Source of the DNA: CAYSLC01 sp964431545
GTDB taxonomy: Bacteria > Desulfobacterota > Desulfobacteria > Desulfobacterales > JAABSP01
Reading direction: 5' to 3'
Assembly (NCBI GenBank): GCA_964431545.1
Contig: CAYSLC010000003.1
Coordinates: forward strand, 1-64,000
Length of the DNA stretch: 64,000 nt
The notes beneath the pieces are model-generated. The model was not told the origin of the DNA. It worked only from the letters and a program-made list of their open reading frames with translations, and did not search any database. Made by a program: the position numbers and the translations under genes. Position 1 is the first letter of the stretch. Every line of letters starts with the position of its first letter. This document shows positions 24,126-33,416 of the stretch, one piece after another.

Positions 24126-26870
24126 TCAGGCCCGGTTTTCCGGGGTGAACCCCGGCATCCGGAACTTCAAGGTCACCTCTCCGCTCTCCGGATCCACGTG
24201 GATCATCCGGCCGTCCTCGCCCGAGGTCTCCACCTTCTGGCCGGTGGTCATCTCCAGGATCCCCGTGATGAACCGCATCCCTTGGTCGAGGACCGTCTCC
24301 ATCCGCTCCCTGGAGGCGCCGGCCGGAAAGGCCCCGGACCGGGCCGCGCCCGATCCGCCGCCTTCCGTCCCGGCCGCCGCTTCCGGCGCGGCCCTCTCCG
24401 CCGCCCCGGCCGCCGGGACTTCCTCCTCGTCGTAAGCCACCCCCTCCTCCCGGGTCCCCAGGACATCCGGGTTGAGAAAGTGGGGGGTGTCCTCGGGGAT
24501 CTCCTCTCCCGGCCTGGATTCGGCGGGGGGCTCCACCGGCATCTCCCCCATCATCTCCCGGAGGCGGGCGAGCATCTCCTCCTTCTTCTCCCGGGTGAAG
24601 GCCACCTGGTCGACGGTGCCGTCGAAGACCCCCTGGAAGAGGTCGGTCTTGAGCTGGATCCCCGCCAGGATCCGCTCCTCGATGGAGCCCTTGGCGATCA
24701 GGTTGACCACGTTGACGCAGCGGCTCTTCTGGCCGATGCGGTTGACCCGGCCGATCCGCTGGTTGAGCTTGGCCGGGTTCCACGGCAGCTCGAAGTTGAC
24801 CACGCAGTCGGCCGCCTGGAGGTTGAGCCCGGTCCCCCCGGCGTCGGTGGAGAGGAAGACCTTGCAGTCGGGGTCCTTGGAGAAGGCGTCGATGAGGTTC
24901 TGGCGTTTCTTGACCGGCACCCGGCCGGTCAGCTCCACGAACGGTATTCCCGCCGTGGAGAGCTGTTTGCCGATGAGGAAGCTCATGGCCGTCCATTCGG
25001 TGAAGATCACCACCTTGCGCCGGTTCTCGAAGACCAGCTCGTCGAGAATTCCCTCCAGCTCCCGGAGCTTGGGCGAGAGGTTGGTCTTCCGGTCGATGAG
25101 GTAGGTGGAGTCGCAGACGCGGCGCATGCACAACAAAAGTTCCTGGATCCGCCGGACGTCCATGGGGGTGAGGAACTTCTTGTTGAGCAGGGGCAGCAGG
25201 GATTGGGCATACCCGGCATGGATCTTCCGCTGGGGCTCGGTCAGGTCGAGGTAATAATTGTTGACGATTTCGTCGGGCAGGTCGGAGAGGACCTCCTCCT
25301 TGCGCCGCCGGATGACGATGGACTGGAGCCGCCGGTGGAGCTGGTCGAGGTTCCGGTAGCCCAGGATCTTGCCCTTCTTCTTGCGGCTGAGCATGAAGTG
25401 GTCGGCGGCGAAGCGCCACAGGGGGGAGAGCATGTGGGGGTCGAGGAACTGGACGATGGAGTAGACGTCCTCCAGCTTGTTCTCCAGGGGGGTCCCGGTG
25501 AGCACGATGGCGTGCTTCCGGGGCAGCCGCTTGACGGCGTCGGCGGTTTTGGTGTTGAAATTCTTGATCCGCTGGGCCTCGTCCAGGATGATCAGGTCCG
25601 GGCTGTACTCCTTCAACACGGTCACGTCCCGGAGGACCGCTTCGTAGTTGGTGATCTTAAAAAACCGGTCGTCGGTCTCGTAGACGGCCCGCCGCTCCTC
25701 GGGCTTTCCGGCCACCACCACCGCCCCCTCGTCGGTGAACTTTTCGATCTCCCGCTTCCACTGCTCCTTCAGGGAGGCGAGGGTGACCACCATCACCTGC
25801 CGGAAGCCGAAGATCTCCTTTTTCAGGATCGCCAGGACGATCGCCTGGAGGGTCTTTCCCAGGCCCATCTCATCGCCGATGAGGACCGCTTTCCGGTAAA
25901 GGCCGTACTTCACCCCCTCCAACTGGTAGGGATAGAGGTTCGTCTTGATCATCTCCAGGGACGGCACCCCCTCCCCGGAGAGTTCCCGGAGCTGCCGGTC
26001 GAGCAGGTGTTCGTCGAGCCGGTCCACCACCGCCTCCTGGACCCGGACCCGCTTGACGTCGTCGAGCCGGTCGAGGACCGGCAGCAGGTCCCCGAGACCC
26101 TGGCCGGTGAACCGTCCCTCCCCGTCGAAGAGCCCGGCGAAGAGGGGTCGGATCTCCGCCATCTCCGTTTCGGGCCGCTGGGTGAAGAGTCGGGGCCGGT
26201 CCTCGGCCGAGTCCCAATAGAGGTCGACAAAGGGAAACCGCTCCCGTTCCACGGCCTCCTGAAACCCCCGCTCGGCCTGGATGGCGTCGGTGGCGAAGAT
26301 CAGGTGCTTGCACAGCCCCAGGCGGTTGGTGAGATAGTCGGGGCAGGTGCAGTGGCCGCTACCCCTTTCGGGTTCGTGGAGGGTGACCCGGTAGGTCTTG
26401 CCGGTGGGGGCGTTGACCTGGTGCTCCCCCCTGGCCATGTCCCCCCGGACCAGCTCGAAACCTTCGGTGACCGCCCGCTTCTTCCGGTCCGCCAGGGCCT
26501 GTTCCCGGATCTCCTCGGGGGTGAGAAAGGGATCCTCCGGCTCCGGCTCCTCCACCACTTCCGGGGTCGGCGCCGCCGGCGGGGAACCGCCGATCCGCCG
26601 GCCCACGTCCAGGAGGACGGCCACGGTGTGTTTACACCCGATTCCCGGGTAGGGGCAGTCGCACCGGGTGTCGACGCCGCCGTTGTCCAGGCGGATCTCG
26701 GTGGTGTAGTCGCCGTAGAACCCGTCCACTTCATAGCGGTAGATCCCCTTTTGAGGGTCGGATTCGGCGCACATAAAGGCGCCGTTTTCGAAAATCTGGG
26801 CTCCCCTGTGGTAGATGGCCGCGCTGTCGGCCACATGGCGTCTGATATATTCGGGCGTCAGGTTTTCCAT
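24126..26870 (-). CDS. SWIM zinc-finger SNF2-family helicase
   Basis: A 914-residue protein from ATG 26870 (MENLTPEYIRRHVADSA), preceded by AAGGAG. The N-terminal 200 residues carry SWIM-type zinc sites (RCDCPYPGIGCKH near residue 70 and CTCPDYLTNRLGLCKHL near 160). The SNF2 motor follows, with GDEMGLGKTLQAI (motif I), ILDEAQRIKN (motif II), VLTGTPLENKLEDVYSIV (motif III) and VNFELPWNPAKLNQRIGRVN with RIGQ (motif VI), so it should be an active DNA-dependent ATPase. The C-terminal 150 residues are acidic and low in complexity. Bacterial RapA-like SNF2 proteins remodel transcription complexes or DNA-protein contacts. Confidence 0.9.
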   Translation of the reverse strand: MENLTPEYIRRHVADSAAIYHRGAQIFENGAFMCAESDPQKGIYRYEVDGFYGDYTTEIRLDNGGVDTRCDCPYPGIGCKHTVAVLLDVGRRIGGSPPAAPTPEVVEEPEPEDPFLTPEEIREQALADRKKRAVTEGFELVRGDMARGEHQVNAPTGKTYRVTLHEPERGSGHCTCPDYLTNRLGLCKHLIFATDAIQAERGFQEAVERERFPFVDLYWDSAEDRPRLFTQRPETEMAEIRPLFAGLFDGEGRFTGQGLGDLLPVLDRLDDVKRVRVQEAVVDRLDEHLLDRQLRELSGEGVPSLEMIKTNLYPYQLEGVKYGLYRKAVLIGDEMGLGKTLQAIVLAILKKEIFGFRQVMVVTLASLKEQWKREIEKFTDEGAVVVAGKPEERRAVYETDDRFFKITNYEAVLRDVTVLKEYSPDLIILDEAQRIKNFNTKTADAVKRLPRKHAIVLTGTPLENKLEDVYSIVQFLDPHMLSPLWRFAADHFMLSRKKKGKILGYRNLDQLHRRLQSIVIRRRKEEVLSDLPDEIVNNYYLDLTEPQRKIHAGYAQSLLPLLNKKFLTPMDVRRIQELLLCMRRVCDSTYLIDRKTNLSPKLRELEGILDELVFENRRKVVIFTEWTAMSFLIGKQLSTAGIPFVELTGRVPVKKRQNLIDAFSKDPDCKVFLSTDAGGTGLNLQAADCVVNFELPWNPAKLNQRIGRVNRIGQKSRCVNVVNLIAKGSIEERILAGIQLKTDLFQGVFDGTVDQVAFTREKKEEMLARLREMMGEMPVEPPAESRPGEEIPEDTPHFLNPDVLGTREEGVAYDEEEVPAAGAAERAAPEAAAGTEGGGSGAARSGAFPAGASRERMETVLDQGMRFITGILEMTTGQKVETSGEDGRMIHVDPESGEVTLKFRMPGFTPENRA

Positions 26871-27032
26871 GGCACGTTCGCTCCTTGCTGTCATGTGGGG
26901 TCGGGACTCCCCCGGGGAGATCCGTCGCCGTGTCCGATAAAACACACGAAAAATTGAGATTGTATCGAAATCGCAACGGGGATCAAGCCATTTTTTCCCC
27001 CTTTTTCCCCTGGAACGGGTCTCCTTAAAGCA

Positions 27033-27062
27033 TTGACAATAAGCCCGTATATCTTTTACATT
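27033..27062 (+). promoter_or_regulatory. Predicted sigma-70 promoter of the CoA-disulfide reductase gene
   Basis: A perfect TTGACA at 27033-27038 is followed after 18 bases by TACATT at 27057-27062, about 60 bp before the ATG at 27124. It lies in the divergent gap between the SNF2 gene and the oxidoreductase. Predicted from sequence only. Confidence 0.55.
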
Positions 27063-27123
27063 TTGGTTTTGTATGACGCGGCTTCAGAATCGCAACTTCC
27101 GGCATCGACACAAGGAGTAGTGG

Positions 27124-28779
27124 ATGGCATCTAAGATCGTGATCGTGGGGGGCGTGGCCGGTGGAGCGACGGCCGCGGCCCGGGCCCGCCGCCTGGACGA
27201 GACGGCAAAGATCGTTCTCCTGGAACGGGGGGAGTTCATCTCCTTTGCCAACTGTGGACTCCCCTACTACATCGGGGCGTTCATCAAGGAGCGGGACGAC
27301 CTGCTGGTGACGACCCCCAAGGCGTTCCGAAGACGGTACAACGTGGATGTGCGGATCTTCTCCGAGGTGATTTCCCTCGACCGGAGGGAAAAGAGCCTCA
27401 CCGTCCGGGACACGAAATCGGGGGAGACCTACCAGGAGACCTATGACCGCCTCATCCTCTCCCCGGGGGCGGAACCGATCCGACCGCCCCTGGAGGGGGT
27501 CGATATGGAGGGGATCTACAGCCTGAGGAACATCCCGGACACCGACCGCATCAAGGCCCGCGTGGACCGGGACCGGCCCGAGGCGGCGGTGATCGTGGGC
27601 GGCGGGTTCATCGGCCTGGAAATGGCCGAAAACCTGGCCCACCGGGGGGTGTCGGTGACGGTGGTGGAGATGCTCGACCAGGTGATGGCGCCCCTCGACC
27701 CCGAGATGGCCTCCCTGGTCCATTTCCATCTTCGGGAAAAGGGGGTCGCCCTGGAACTCGCAAACGGGGTCTCCGGCTTCTCCCGGAAAAATGGACGGAT
27801 CATCGTCTCCACCACCCAGGGGCGGGATCTTCCCTGCGACATGGTGCTCCTTTCGGTGGGGGTCCGTCCAGAGAACCGCCTGGCCCGGGAGGCGGGACTT
27901 TCCATCGGCGATCGGGGCGCCATCGTGGTGGACGACGCCCTCCGAACCTCCGATCCGGACATCTTCGCAGTGGGGGACGCCGTGGAGGTGAGGGATTTCG
28001 TCACCGGTCTTCCGGCCATGACGGCACTGGCCGGACCGGCCAACAAACAGGGCCGGATCGCCGCGGACAACGCCCTGGGCCGCCGGTCGGTCTTCCGGGG
28101 GACCCTGGGAACCATGGTGGTGAAGGTCTTCGATCTCACGGTGGCGGCCACCGGCCCCAGCGCCAAGGTGCTCCATGCCGGCGGCTTTCCCCATCTGGTC
28201 AGCTATACCCACTCCGGCTCCCACGCCGGCTATTACCCCGGCGCCACCATGATGGCCGTCAAACTGATCTTCTCGCCGGGCAGCGGCCGGGTCCTCGGGG
28301 CCCAGATCGTGGGCCAAAAGGGCGTGGACAAGCGGATCGACGTACTGGCCACCGCCATCCGGGGAGGGATGACCGTCTACGATCTGGAGGAGCTGGAGCT
28401 GGCCTATGCCCCCCCCTACTCCTCGGCCAAGGACCCGGTCAACATGGCCGGATTCGTGGCGGCCAACATCCTGAAAGGGGATCACGACGTGATCCACTGG
28501 GACCAGGTCGACCGTCTAGATCCGAACGGCCATGTCCTCATCGACCTCCGGACCAAAAAGGAGCTTGAGGAGGACGGCCGCATCGAGGGGGCGCTCCACA
28601 TCCCCATCGACCAGCTCCGGGACCGTCTCGAAGAGCTTGATCGGGACAAGGCCTATATCCCGTTCTGCGCCGTTGGGTTTCGGGGGTATCTGGGCCACCG
28701 GATCCTTGTACAACACGGGTTCAGTTCCCGGAACCTGAGCGGCGGATTCGAAACCTACAGCCAGGCGGTGGAACCATGA
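27124..28779 (+). CDS. CoA-disulfide/persulfide reductase fused to rhodanese domain
   Basis: A 551-residue flavoprotein with AAGGAG before ATG 27124. The N-terminus has the FAD site IVIVGGVAGGATAAARARR and the active-site peptide FANCGLPYYIG, with Cys near 43, as in CoA-disulfide reductases and the persulfide reductase Npsr. The NAD(P)H site is AVIVGGGFIGLEMAENLA near residue 155, and FAVGDAVEVRDF is the second FAD motif near 280. The last 100 residues are a rhodanese domain with catalytic loop PFCAVGFRGY. Fused enzymes of this type reduce CoA or protein persulfides and polysulfide in sulfur-cycling bacteria, which suits a Desulfobacterota-type host. The exact substrate is inferred. Confidence 0.9.
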   Translation: MASKIVIVGGVAGGATAAARARRLDETAKIVLLERGEFISFANCGLPYYIGAFIKERDDLLVTTPKAFRRRYNVDVRIFSEVISLDRREKSLTVRDTKSGETYQETYDRLILSPGAEPIRPPLEGVDMEGIYSLRNIPDTDRIKARVDRDRPEAAVIVGGGFIGLEMAENLAHRGVSVTVVEMLDQVMAPLDPEMASLVHFHLREKGVALELANGVSGFSRKNGRIIVSTTQGRDLPCDMVLLSVGVRPENRLAREAGLSIGDRGAIVVDDALRTSDPDIFAVGDAVEVRDFVTGLPAMTALAGPANKQGRIAADNALGRRSVFRGTLGTMVVKVFDLTVAATGPSAKVLHAGGFPHLVSYTHSGSHAGYYPGATMMAVKLIFSPGSGRVLGAQIVGQKGVDKRIDVLATAIRGGMTVYDLEELELAYAPPYSSAKDPVNMAGFVAANILKGDHDVIHWDQVDRLDPNGHVLIDLRTKKELEEDGRIEGALHIPIDQLRDRLEELDRDKAYIPFCAVGFRGYLGHRILVQHGFSSRNLSGGFETYSQAVEP

Positions 28780-28822
28780 CGGCCGGCGGATCCGACCTCC
28801 CGGATCCGGGCAAGGGGCGCCC

Positions 28823-29437
28823 ATGAACCCGACGGTCGCCGTGGTCAAGCGGCTCATGGACATCGTCCTTTCCACCCTCGGCCTCTTCACCGGCCTCCCG
28901 TTTTTCGCCTTGGCCGCGATGGCCATCAAGCTCGATACGCCGGGAGACATCTTTTTCAGGCAGGAGCGGGTGGGATTGGACGGCCGGGAGATCCGCATGG
29001 TCAAGTTCCGGACCATGCGGCAGGACGCCGAGAAAGATTCGGGCCCGGTCTGGGCCAAGGAGGAGGACGACCGGATCACACGGGTGGGACGGCTGCTGCG
29101 CAAGACCCGAATGGACGAGATCCCCCAGCTCTTCAATGTCTTCAGGGGAGAGATGAGCCTGGTGGGGCCCCGGCCCGAACGCCCTTTCTTCGTCTCCCAG
29201 CTCGACGGCGCCATCCCCTATTACGACGAACGGATCATCTCCGTGAAGCCGGGGATCACCGGTTTGGCCCAGATCAACGAGGGGTACGACACTTCCATCG
29301 ACAGTGTGAAGATGAAGCTGCTCTACGACCATGCCTACGGGGCGAGCCTGACCCGCTTCCGGTCGTTTCTGGCCATGGACTTGTACATCATCGGCAGGAC
29401 CGTTATGATAGTCCTAACGGGCAAGGGCGCCCATTAA
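28823..29437 (+). CDS. Undecaprenyl-phosphate sugar phosphotransferase
   Basis: A 204-residue bacterial sugar transferase of the WcaJ/PglC type. It has one N-terminal reentrant hydrophobic segment (IVLSTLGLFTGLPFFALAAM), FFRQERVGLDGREIRMVKFR, the catalytic region KTRMDEIPQLFNVFRGEMSL and VGPRPERP, and a C-terminal GITGLAQI motif. It lacks the large membrane N-terminus of WbaP, so it is the minimal catalytic form that moves a sugar-1-phosphate onto undecaprenyl phosphate in the inner membrane. No glycosyltransferases are adjacent, which is unusual for the start of a polysaccharide pathway; the neighbours are the flavoprotein and a STAS regulator. Confidence 0.9.
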   Translation: MNPTVAVVKRLMDIVLSTLGLFTGLPFFALAAMAIKLDTPGDIFFRQERVGLDGREIRMVKFRTMRQDAEKDSGPVWAKEEDDRITRVGRLLRKTRMDEIPQLFNVFRGEMSLVGPRPERPFFVSQLDGAIPYYDERIISVKPGITGLAQINEGYDTSIDSVKMKLLYDHAYGASLTRFRSFLAMDLYIIGRTVMIVLTGKGAH

Positions 29438-29474
29438 CGAGGGGAACCGGTTCCCCCACCCCGAGGAGATCCGA

Positions 29475-29816
29475 ATGGAGATCATCACCGAGACGGTCAA
29501 CGGCGTCACCGTATTCCGCATCTCCGGCTACATGGTGGCCGATACCATCGATACCCTGAAACGGGAGTTGGAACGGGAGCGACCGTCGCCCATCAACAAG
29601 GTGGTCTTCGACCTGGAGAACGTGCGGATGATCGACAGTTCGGGCCTCGGGGCCATCGTCTTTCTGGTGAAGCGGTGCCGGGCCGCCGGCGGGGATGTGA
29701 AGGTGGCGGCGGCCCAGGGCCATGTCACCGACGTCTTCGAGCTGGTGGGCTTCCACAAGGCCATCGAAATGTACCCCACGGTGGCCGAGGCGATCGTGCG
29801 CTTTCGGGAACGGTGA
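29475..29816 (+). CDS. STAS-domain anti-sigma factor antagonist
   Basis: A 113-residue single STAS domain with GAGGAG before ATG 29475. The conserved loop KVVFDLENVRMIDSSGLGAI carries the serine (MIDSSGLG) that anti-sigma kinases phosphorylate in SpoIIAA/RsbV proteins. The GDVKVAAAQGHVTDVFELVG stretch is the standard second half. It should switch partners with an RsbW-like kinase encoded elsewhere. Its place behind a sugar transferase suggests control of exopolysaccharide production, as in some other Gram-negative bacteria, but that link is inferred. Confidence 0.88.
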   Translation: MEIITETVNGVTVFRISGYMVADTIDTLKRELERERPSPINKVVFDLENVRMIDSSGLGAIVFLVKRCRAAGGDVKVAAAQGHVTDVFELVGFHKAIEMYPTVAEAIVRFRER

Positions 29817-29833
29817 AAGGAAGATGCTGGGGA

Positions 29834-31033
29834 TTACCGGCCCGTCCCCGTACGGCTTGAGGGTTCGTGCAGTGACAGCTGCATCATCCCGGGCCCAGAG
29901 GCCTTCGCCTTCCTGATCGAATCGGGCGTCCACAGTCCTAGCTTTTCCCGCTTCCGGATCGATTCCCTGGTAAAAAGGCAGTTGCACTCTCCCCGGATTT
30001 TGGCCAGATAGACCGCCTCCTCATCGATGTTTTCGAACCGGCGAAGGATTTCCTCCACGGGTCCCAGTTCGATTCCCATCCATTTTCTCTTCTTGATCTC
30101 CGCAACCGAATAGGTTGTTCCCGCCCCGCCGAACGGGTCGAAGACCAGATCCCCCTCATCGCTGGCCATCTCGATGATGCGGTCGAGAAGCTTGATTGAA
30201 AGTTCGTTGGCGTCTTTCCGCCGTTTGTATTTGGCATGCCTAACGGGCGGTATGTCGAACCAGACATCCGTCAGATTGACCCCTTTCGGGTTCATTTTGT
30301 TCTTGTATCCGCCGTAATCCCGTAGATCCCCCATGCAGTGGGGGCAAATCTCCATGGGCAGCCGGTCCGGATGAAACGTTACGGGCTTCTCCCCTTTCAC
30401 GTAGTAGAGAAGGGAATAATGGGATGGGTAGAGTCTGCCCTGGATCGGCAGCGAATATTTGATATCCACGGCAATCCAATGCCGAAAACACAACCGGTCA
30501 TTGAGGTAGGCGGACATATGCGTGTTCCATTTCGGCAGATTCCAGATGAATAGGCTGCCGCCCGGCTTGAGAATTCGGATGCACTCTCCCGCCCATTTCT
30601 CACACCATTCGAGGTATCTTTCCTCCTTCAGATTATCGTCGATTTTCGACGGGTAGAGCTTGTTCAGATTGAACGGTGGATCGGCAAAGATCAAATCGAC
30701 ACTTTCATCGTCCATATTGGGCATCAGGTCGAGGCAATCCCCTTGAAAAAGGCGCCCATATGTCGTTTCGAAGGCGACGGGCGGTTTCGCTGAGTTGCCA
30801 TTTGGATATTCTATGTCGTTTTTAATGGCCTCGTAGACCTTTCCGGCGTTCTTCTGGATAGCGGCCACAATTTTCCGATCCAGGCTCCCGGTTTTCAACA
30901 TCAATTCCACCGGCGAGAGGTCGGATTGCCTGCACAAGCTATCGAGGTCCCTCCCGGTTGGAAGAGAATTTGTTTTCTCGTAAAAATTGAGCTTTTCGGC
31001 GCTCACGCCGCTTTTTCCCGCATACTTTTCCAT
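29834..31033 (-). CDS. Orphan DNA methyltransferase (N6-adenine/N4-cytosine, beta class)
   Basis: A 399-residue protein, probably from ATG 31033 (MEKYAGKSGVSAEKLNFYE). No ribosome binding site is visible before it, so the start is uncertain. Residues 1-75 are a helical extension of unknown function. Then come LFQGDCLDLMPNM, motif IV FADPPFNLN at residues 117-124 and, near the C-terminus, motif I LVFDPFGGAGTTYSVAE with the AdoMet loop. The order motif IV, then recognition region, then motif I is that of beta-class enzymes. No restriction endonuclease gene adjoins it. The gene is clearly less GC-rich than its neighbours, which suggests recent transfer. Confidence 0.88.
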   Translation of the reverse strand: MEKYAGKSGVSAEKLNFYEKTNSLPTGRDLDSLCRQSDLSPVELMLKTGSLDRKIVAAIQKNAGKVYEAIKNDIEYPNGNSAKPPVAFETTYGRLFQGDCLDLMPNMDDESVDLIFADPPFNLNKLYPSKIDDNLKEERYLEWCEKWAGECIRILKPGGSLFIWNLPKWNTHMSAYLNDRLCFRHWIAVDIKYSLPIQGRLYPSHYSLLYYVKGEKPVTFHPDRLPMEICPHCMGDLRDYGGYKNKMNPKGVNLTDVWFDIPPVRHAKYKRRKDANELSIKLLDRIIEMASDEGDLVFDPFGGAGTTYSVAEIKKRKWMGIELGPVEEILRRFENIDEEAVYLAKIRGECNCLFTRESIRKREKLGLWTPDSIRKAKASGPGMMQLSLHEPSSRTGTGR

Positions 31034-31086
31034 TAAAAAAAGAGGCGGGACGGTGGCATAGCCCCCGCCCGCCGTCAACAAAACAA

Positions 31087-31713
31087 TTACCGCATCCCCA
31101 CAAAAGGATTGAACTTCTTCTCTCTGCCCACGGAGGTCTCCGGTCCGTGGCCGGAGTAGATCGTCACCTCATCGCCCAGGGGGAAGATCTTGTTCCGGAC
31201 GCTTGCGACCAGGGTCTCGAAGTCGCCGCCGGGTAGATCAGTCCGGCCGATGGAGCCGGAGAAGAGAAGATCCCCCACGAAGACCTTGTCGTCGGTGAAA
31301 AGAGAGATCCCCCCCGGGCTGTGGCCCGGCGTATGGAGAACCTTCAGGGTCACCTTCCCGAAGGTGACGGTGTCGCCGTCATCCACGGTCCGGTCCGGCT
31401 CCGGGGAGTTCTCCGAGCGGAGCCCGAACCCCGCCGCCGCCTGGGAGAGGTGGGAGAGCATGGGAGCGTCCTCCGCGTGGATCAGCAGGGGCGCGCCGGT
31501 GACCTCCTTCATCTTCCGGTTGGCGCCCACGTGGTCGAAGTGGCCGTGGGTGTTGATGAGGTACTTCACCGTCAGTTTCTCCTCGGCCAGGGCCATGAGG
31601 ATCCGGTCCGATTCGTCGCCCGGATCGATCACCGCCGCCTCCTTGGTCTCCTCGCATCCCAGGATGTAGCAGTTGGCCATGATGGGGCCGACCGCCATCT
31701 GCTTCAAAATCAA
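31087..31713 (-). CDS. Metallo-beta-lactamase-fold hydrolase (glyoxalase II-like)
   Basis: About 208 residues. The preferred start is TTG at 31713 (MILKQMAVGPIMANCYIL), five bases after a strong GGAGG; ATG 31698 is the next choice but sits too far from it. The dinuclear zinc motif is complete: THGHFDHVG near residue 60, the His in LHTPGHSPGGISL near 135, Asp in VFVGDLLF and a final SGHGPET. This short form without the glyoxalase II C-terminal domain is common and usually acts on thioesters. The physiological substrate is unknown. Confidence 0.88.
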   Translation of the reverse strand: MILKQMAVGPIMANCYILGCEETKEAAVIDPGDESDRILMALAEEKLTVKYLINTHGHFDHVGANRKMKEVTGAPLLIHAEDAPMLSHLSQAAAGFGLRSENSPEPDRTVDDGDTVTFGKVTLKVLHTPGHSPGGISLFTDDKVFVGDLLFSGSIGRTDLPGGDFETLVASVRNKIFPLGDEVTIYSGHGPETSVGREKKFNPFVGMR

Positions 31714-31724
31714 ATCTACCTCCT

Positions 31725-32003
31725 TTACGGATCTTCCGCAGAGGCCCGCTGCCGGGCCTGTTCGATCAGGTCGATCAACGTCGCCACCTTCGGCCGGGGC
31801 CGGGCCGTCTTGAGCCGATGGAGGGCCTCGGTGGAAAGCGTCTTCCCCAGATGGGCCTCCACGTCGAAGATCTCCCACCAGCAGTCGAGGATCTTCCAGC
31901 AACAGCCGTCCTCCCCTTCACCGCAGGCGCGACAGTAGCCGAAGACAACGGCGCTCCCCAGACGGGGGCACCGTCGCTCCAAATGGTCACATCGGTCGCT
32001 CAC
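31725..32003 (-). CDS. Small conserved Cys/Trp-rich protein of unknown function
   Basis: A 92-residue protein from GTG 32003 (MSDRCDHLERRCPRLGSAVV). Six cysteines are visible (RCDHLERRCPRLGS, YCRACGEGEDGCCWKILDC), four of them in a region that could bind a metal or an iron-sulfur cluster, then CWWEIFDVEAHL and a helical tail (VATLIDLIEQARQRAS). I recall similar short proteins from sulfate-reducing and related bacteria but know of no function. It starts 9 bp after the TrpB2 stop, and the MBL gene begins 12 bp downstream, so it sits inside an operon. The gene is easily missed because of its GTG start. Confidence 0.65.
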   Translation of the reverse strand: MSDRCDHLERRCPRLGSAVVFGYCRACGEGEDGCCWKILDCWWEIFDVEAHLGKTLSTEALHRLKTARPRPKVATLIDLIEQARQRASAEDP

Positions 32004-32011
32004 GGTACGGA

Positions 32012-33391
32012 TCAGGTCCCGCTCTTGAGCCGGCGGGGTTTGGGATACCCTTCGAAGTCCTTCTCGGAGCGGTGGATCTCCTCGTCGCTCAGTGCGAAGT
32101 CGCTCAACTGATCGGAAAAGAACTTGTCGTACGCCCCCAGGTCGAGCAGTCCATGGCCGCTCCACCCCACGACGATCACCTTCTCCTTGCCCTCCTCCTT
32201 CGCCTTCCGGGCCTCCTCCACCGCGTAGGCCAGGGCATGGGTGGTCTCCGGCGCCGGGATGTGGCCCTCGGTGCGGGCGAAGGTGACCCCGGCCTGGTAG
32301 GCGGACAACTGGGTGACCGATTTGGGGGTGATGAGCCCCTCGTCGGCCAGCTGGCTCACGGTGGGCGCCATGCCGTGGTACCGCAAGCCCCCGGCATGGA
32401 AGGGGGGCGGGACGAAGGCATGTCCCAGGCTGTGCATGGGCAGCAGCGGGGTGTACCGGGCCGTGTCCCCGTGGTCGTAGACGAAGGGGGCCTTGGTGAG
32501 GGTCGGGCACGCGGCCGGCTCCACCGGATAGATCTCCAGTTGTTTTCCGTGCATCTTGTCCAGGACGTACGGAAAGGCCAGGCCCGCGAAGTTGCTCCCG
32601 CCGCCGGCGCATCCGATGACCATGTCGGGGTACTCCCCGATCATCTCCAGTTGTTTCTTGGTCTCCAGACCGATGATGGTCTGGTGGAGCATCACGTGGT
32701 TGAGCACGCTGCCCAGGGAGTAGCGGGTCTCCCCGCTCTGATCGGTCACCGCCGCCTCGATGGCCTCGCTGATGGCGATTCCCAGGCTCCCGGGCGTATC
32801 GGGATCCCGCTCCAGGGCCTCCCGGCCCGCCTTGGTCTCGGTGCTCGGGCTCGCCACGCAATGGCCGCCCCAGGCCTCCATCATCGACTTCCGGTACGGT
32901 TTCTGATCGAAGCTGACCCGGACCATGAAGACTTTGCAGGTGAGTCCGAACTGTCCGCAGGCGAAGGAGAGGGCGCTGCCCCACTGGCCGGCGCCGGTCT
33001 CGGTGGTCATCCGCTTGATGCCGAAGACCTTGTTGTAGTAGGCCTGGGGCACCGCCGTATTCGGCTTGTGGCTGCCCGGTGGACTGAGGCTCTCGTTTTT
33101 GAAGTAGATCCGGGCCGGTGTATCCAGGGCCTTCTCCAGATTGAGGGCCCGGACCAGTGGCGAGGGCCGCCAGAGGGTCAGCACATCGAGGACCGGATCG
33201 GGGATGTCGATCCACCGCTCGGTGCTCACCTCCTGCTCGACCAAGTTCATGGGAAAGACCGGCGCCAGGTCCTGGGGGTTCACGGGGTTTCCGTCCGGCC
33301 CCAGGGGCGGGTTCATCTTGATGTCCGCGAGGATGTTGTACCATTGACGCGGAATCTCGCTCTCCTTCAGAATCACTTTTCTCGCTTGCAT
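32012..33391 (-). CDS. trpB: TrpB2-type tryptophan synthase beta chain
   Basis: A 459-residue PLP enzyme from ATG 33391 ([19 protein letters not shown]), with GAAGGTG before it. The length and the sequence [19 protein letters not shown] identify the TrpB2 subfamily. The PLP lysine lies in [17 protein letters not shown], the Glu-Thr-Gly-Ala-Gly loop is [15 protein letters not shown], and the phosphate loop is [10 protein letters not shown]. TrpB2 makes tryptophan from indole and serine and usually does not pair with TrpA; here it lies 25 bp after nusB in the riboflavin cluster rather than among trp genes. A role in indole salvage is likely. Confidence 0.92.
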   Translation of the reverse strand: MQARKVILKESEIPRQWYNILADIKMNPPLGPDGNPVNPQDLAPVFPMNLVEQEVSTERWIDIPDPVLDVLTLWRPSPLVRALNLEKALDTPARIYFKNESLSPPGSHKPNTAVPQAYYNKVFGIKRMTTETGAGQWGSALSFACGQFGLTCKVFMVRVSFDQKPYRKSMMEAWGGHCVASPSTETKAGREALERDPDTPGSLGIAISEAIEAAVTDQSGETRYSLGSVLNHVMLHQTIIGLETKKQLEMIGEYPDMVIGCAGGGSNFAGLAFPYVLDKMHGKQLEIYPVEPAACPTLTKAPFVYDHGDTARYTPLLPMHSLGHAFVPPPFHAGGLRYHGMAPTVSQLADEGLITPKSVTQLSAYQAGVTFARTEGHIPAPETTHALAYAVEEARKAKEEGKEKVIVVGWSGHGLLDLGAYDKFFSDQLSDFALSDEEIHRSEKDFEGYPKPRRLKSGT

Positions 33392-33416
33392 AACACCTTC
33401 TTTTGATGGTTGAACT

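Noticed and set aside
31714..31902. Longer N-terminus for the metallo-beta-lactamase protein
   Set aside because: The extra 63 codons run antisense-like over the coding sequence of the small Cys-rich protein; the strong GGAGG places the start at TTG 31713.
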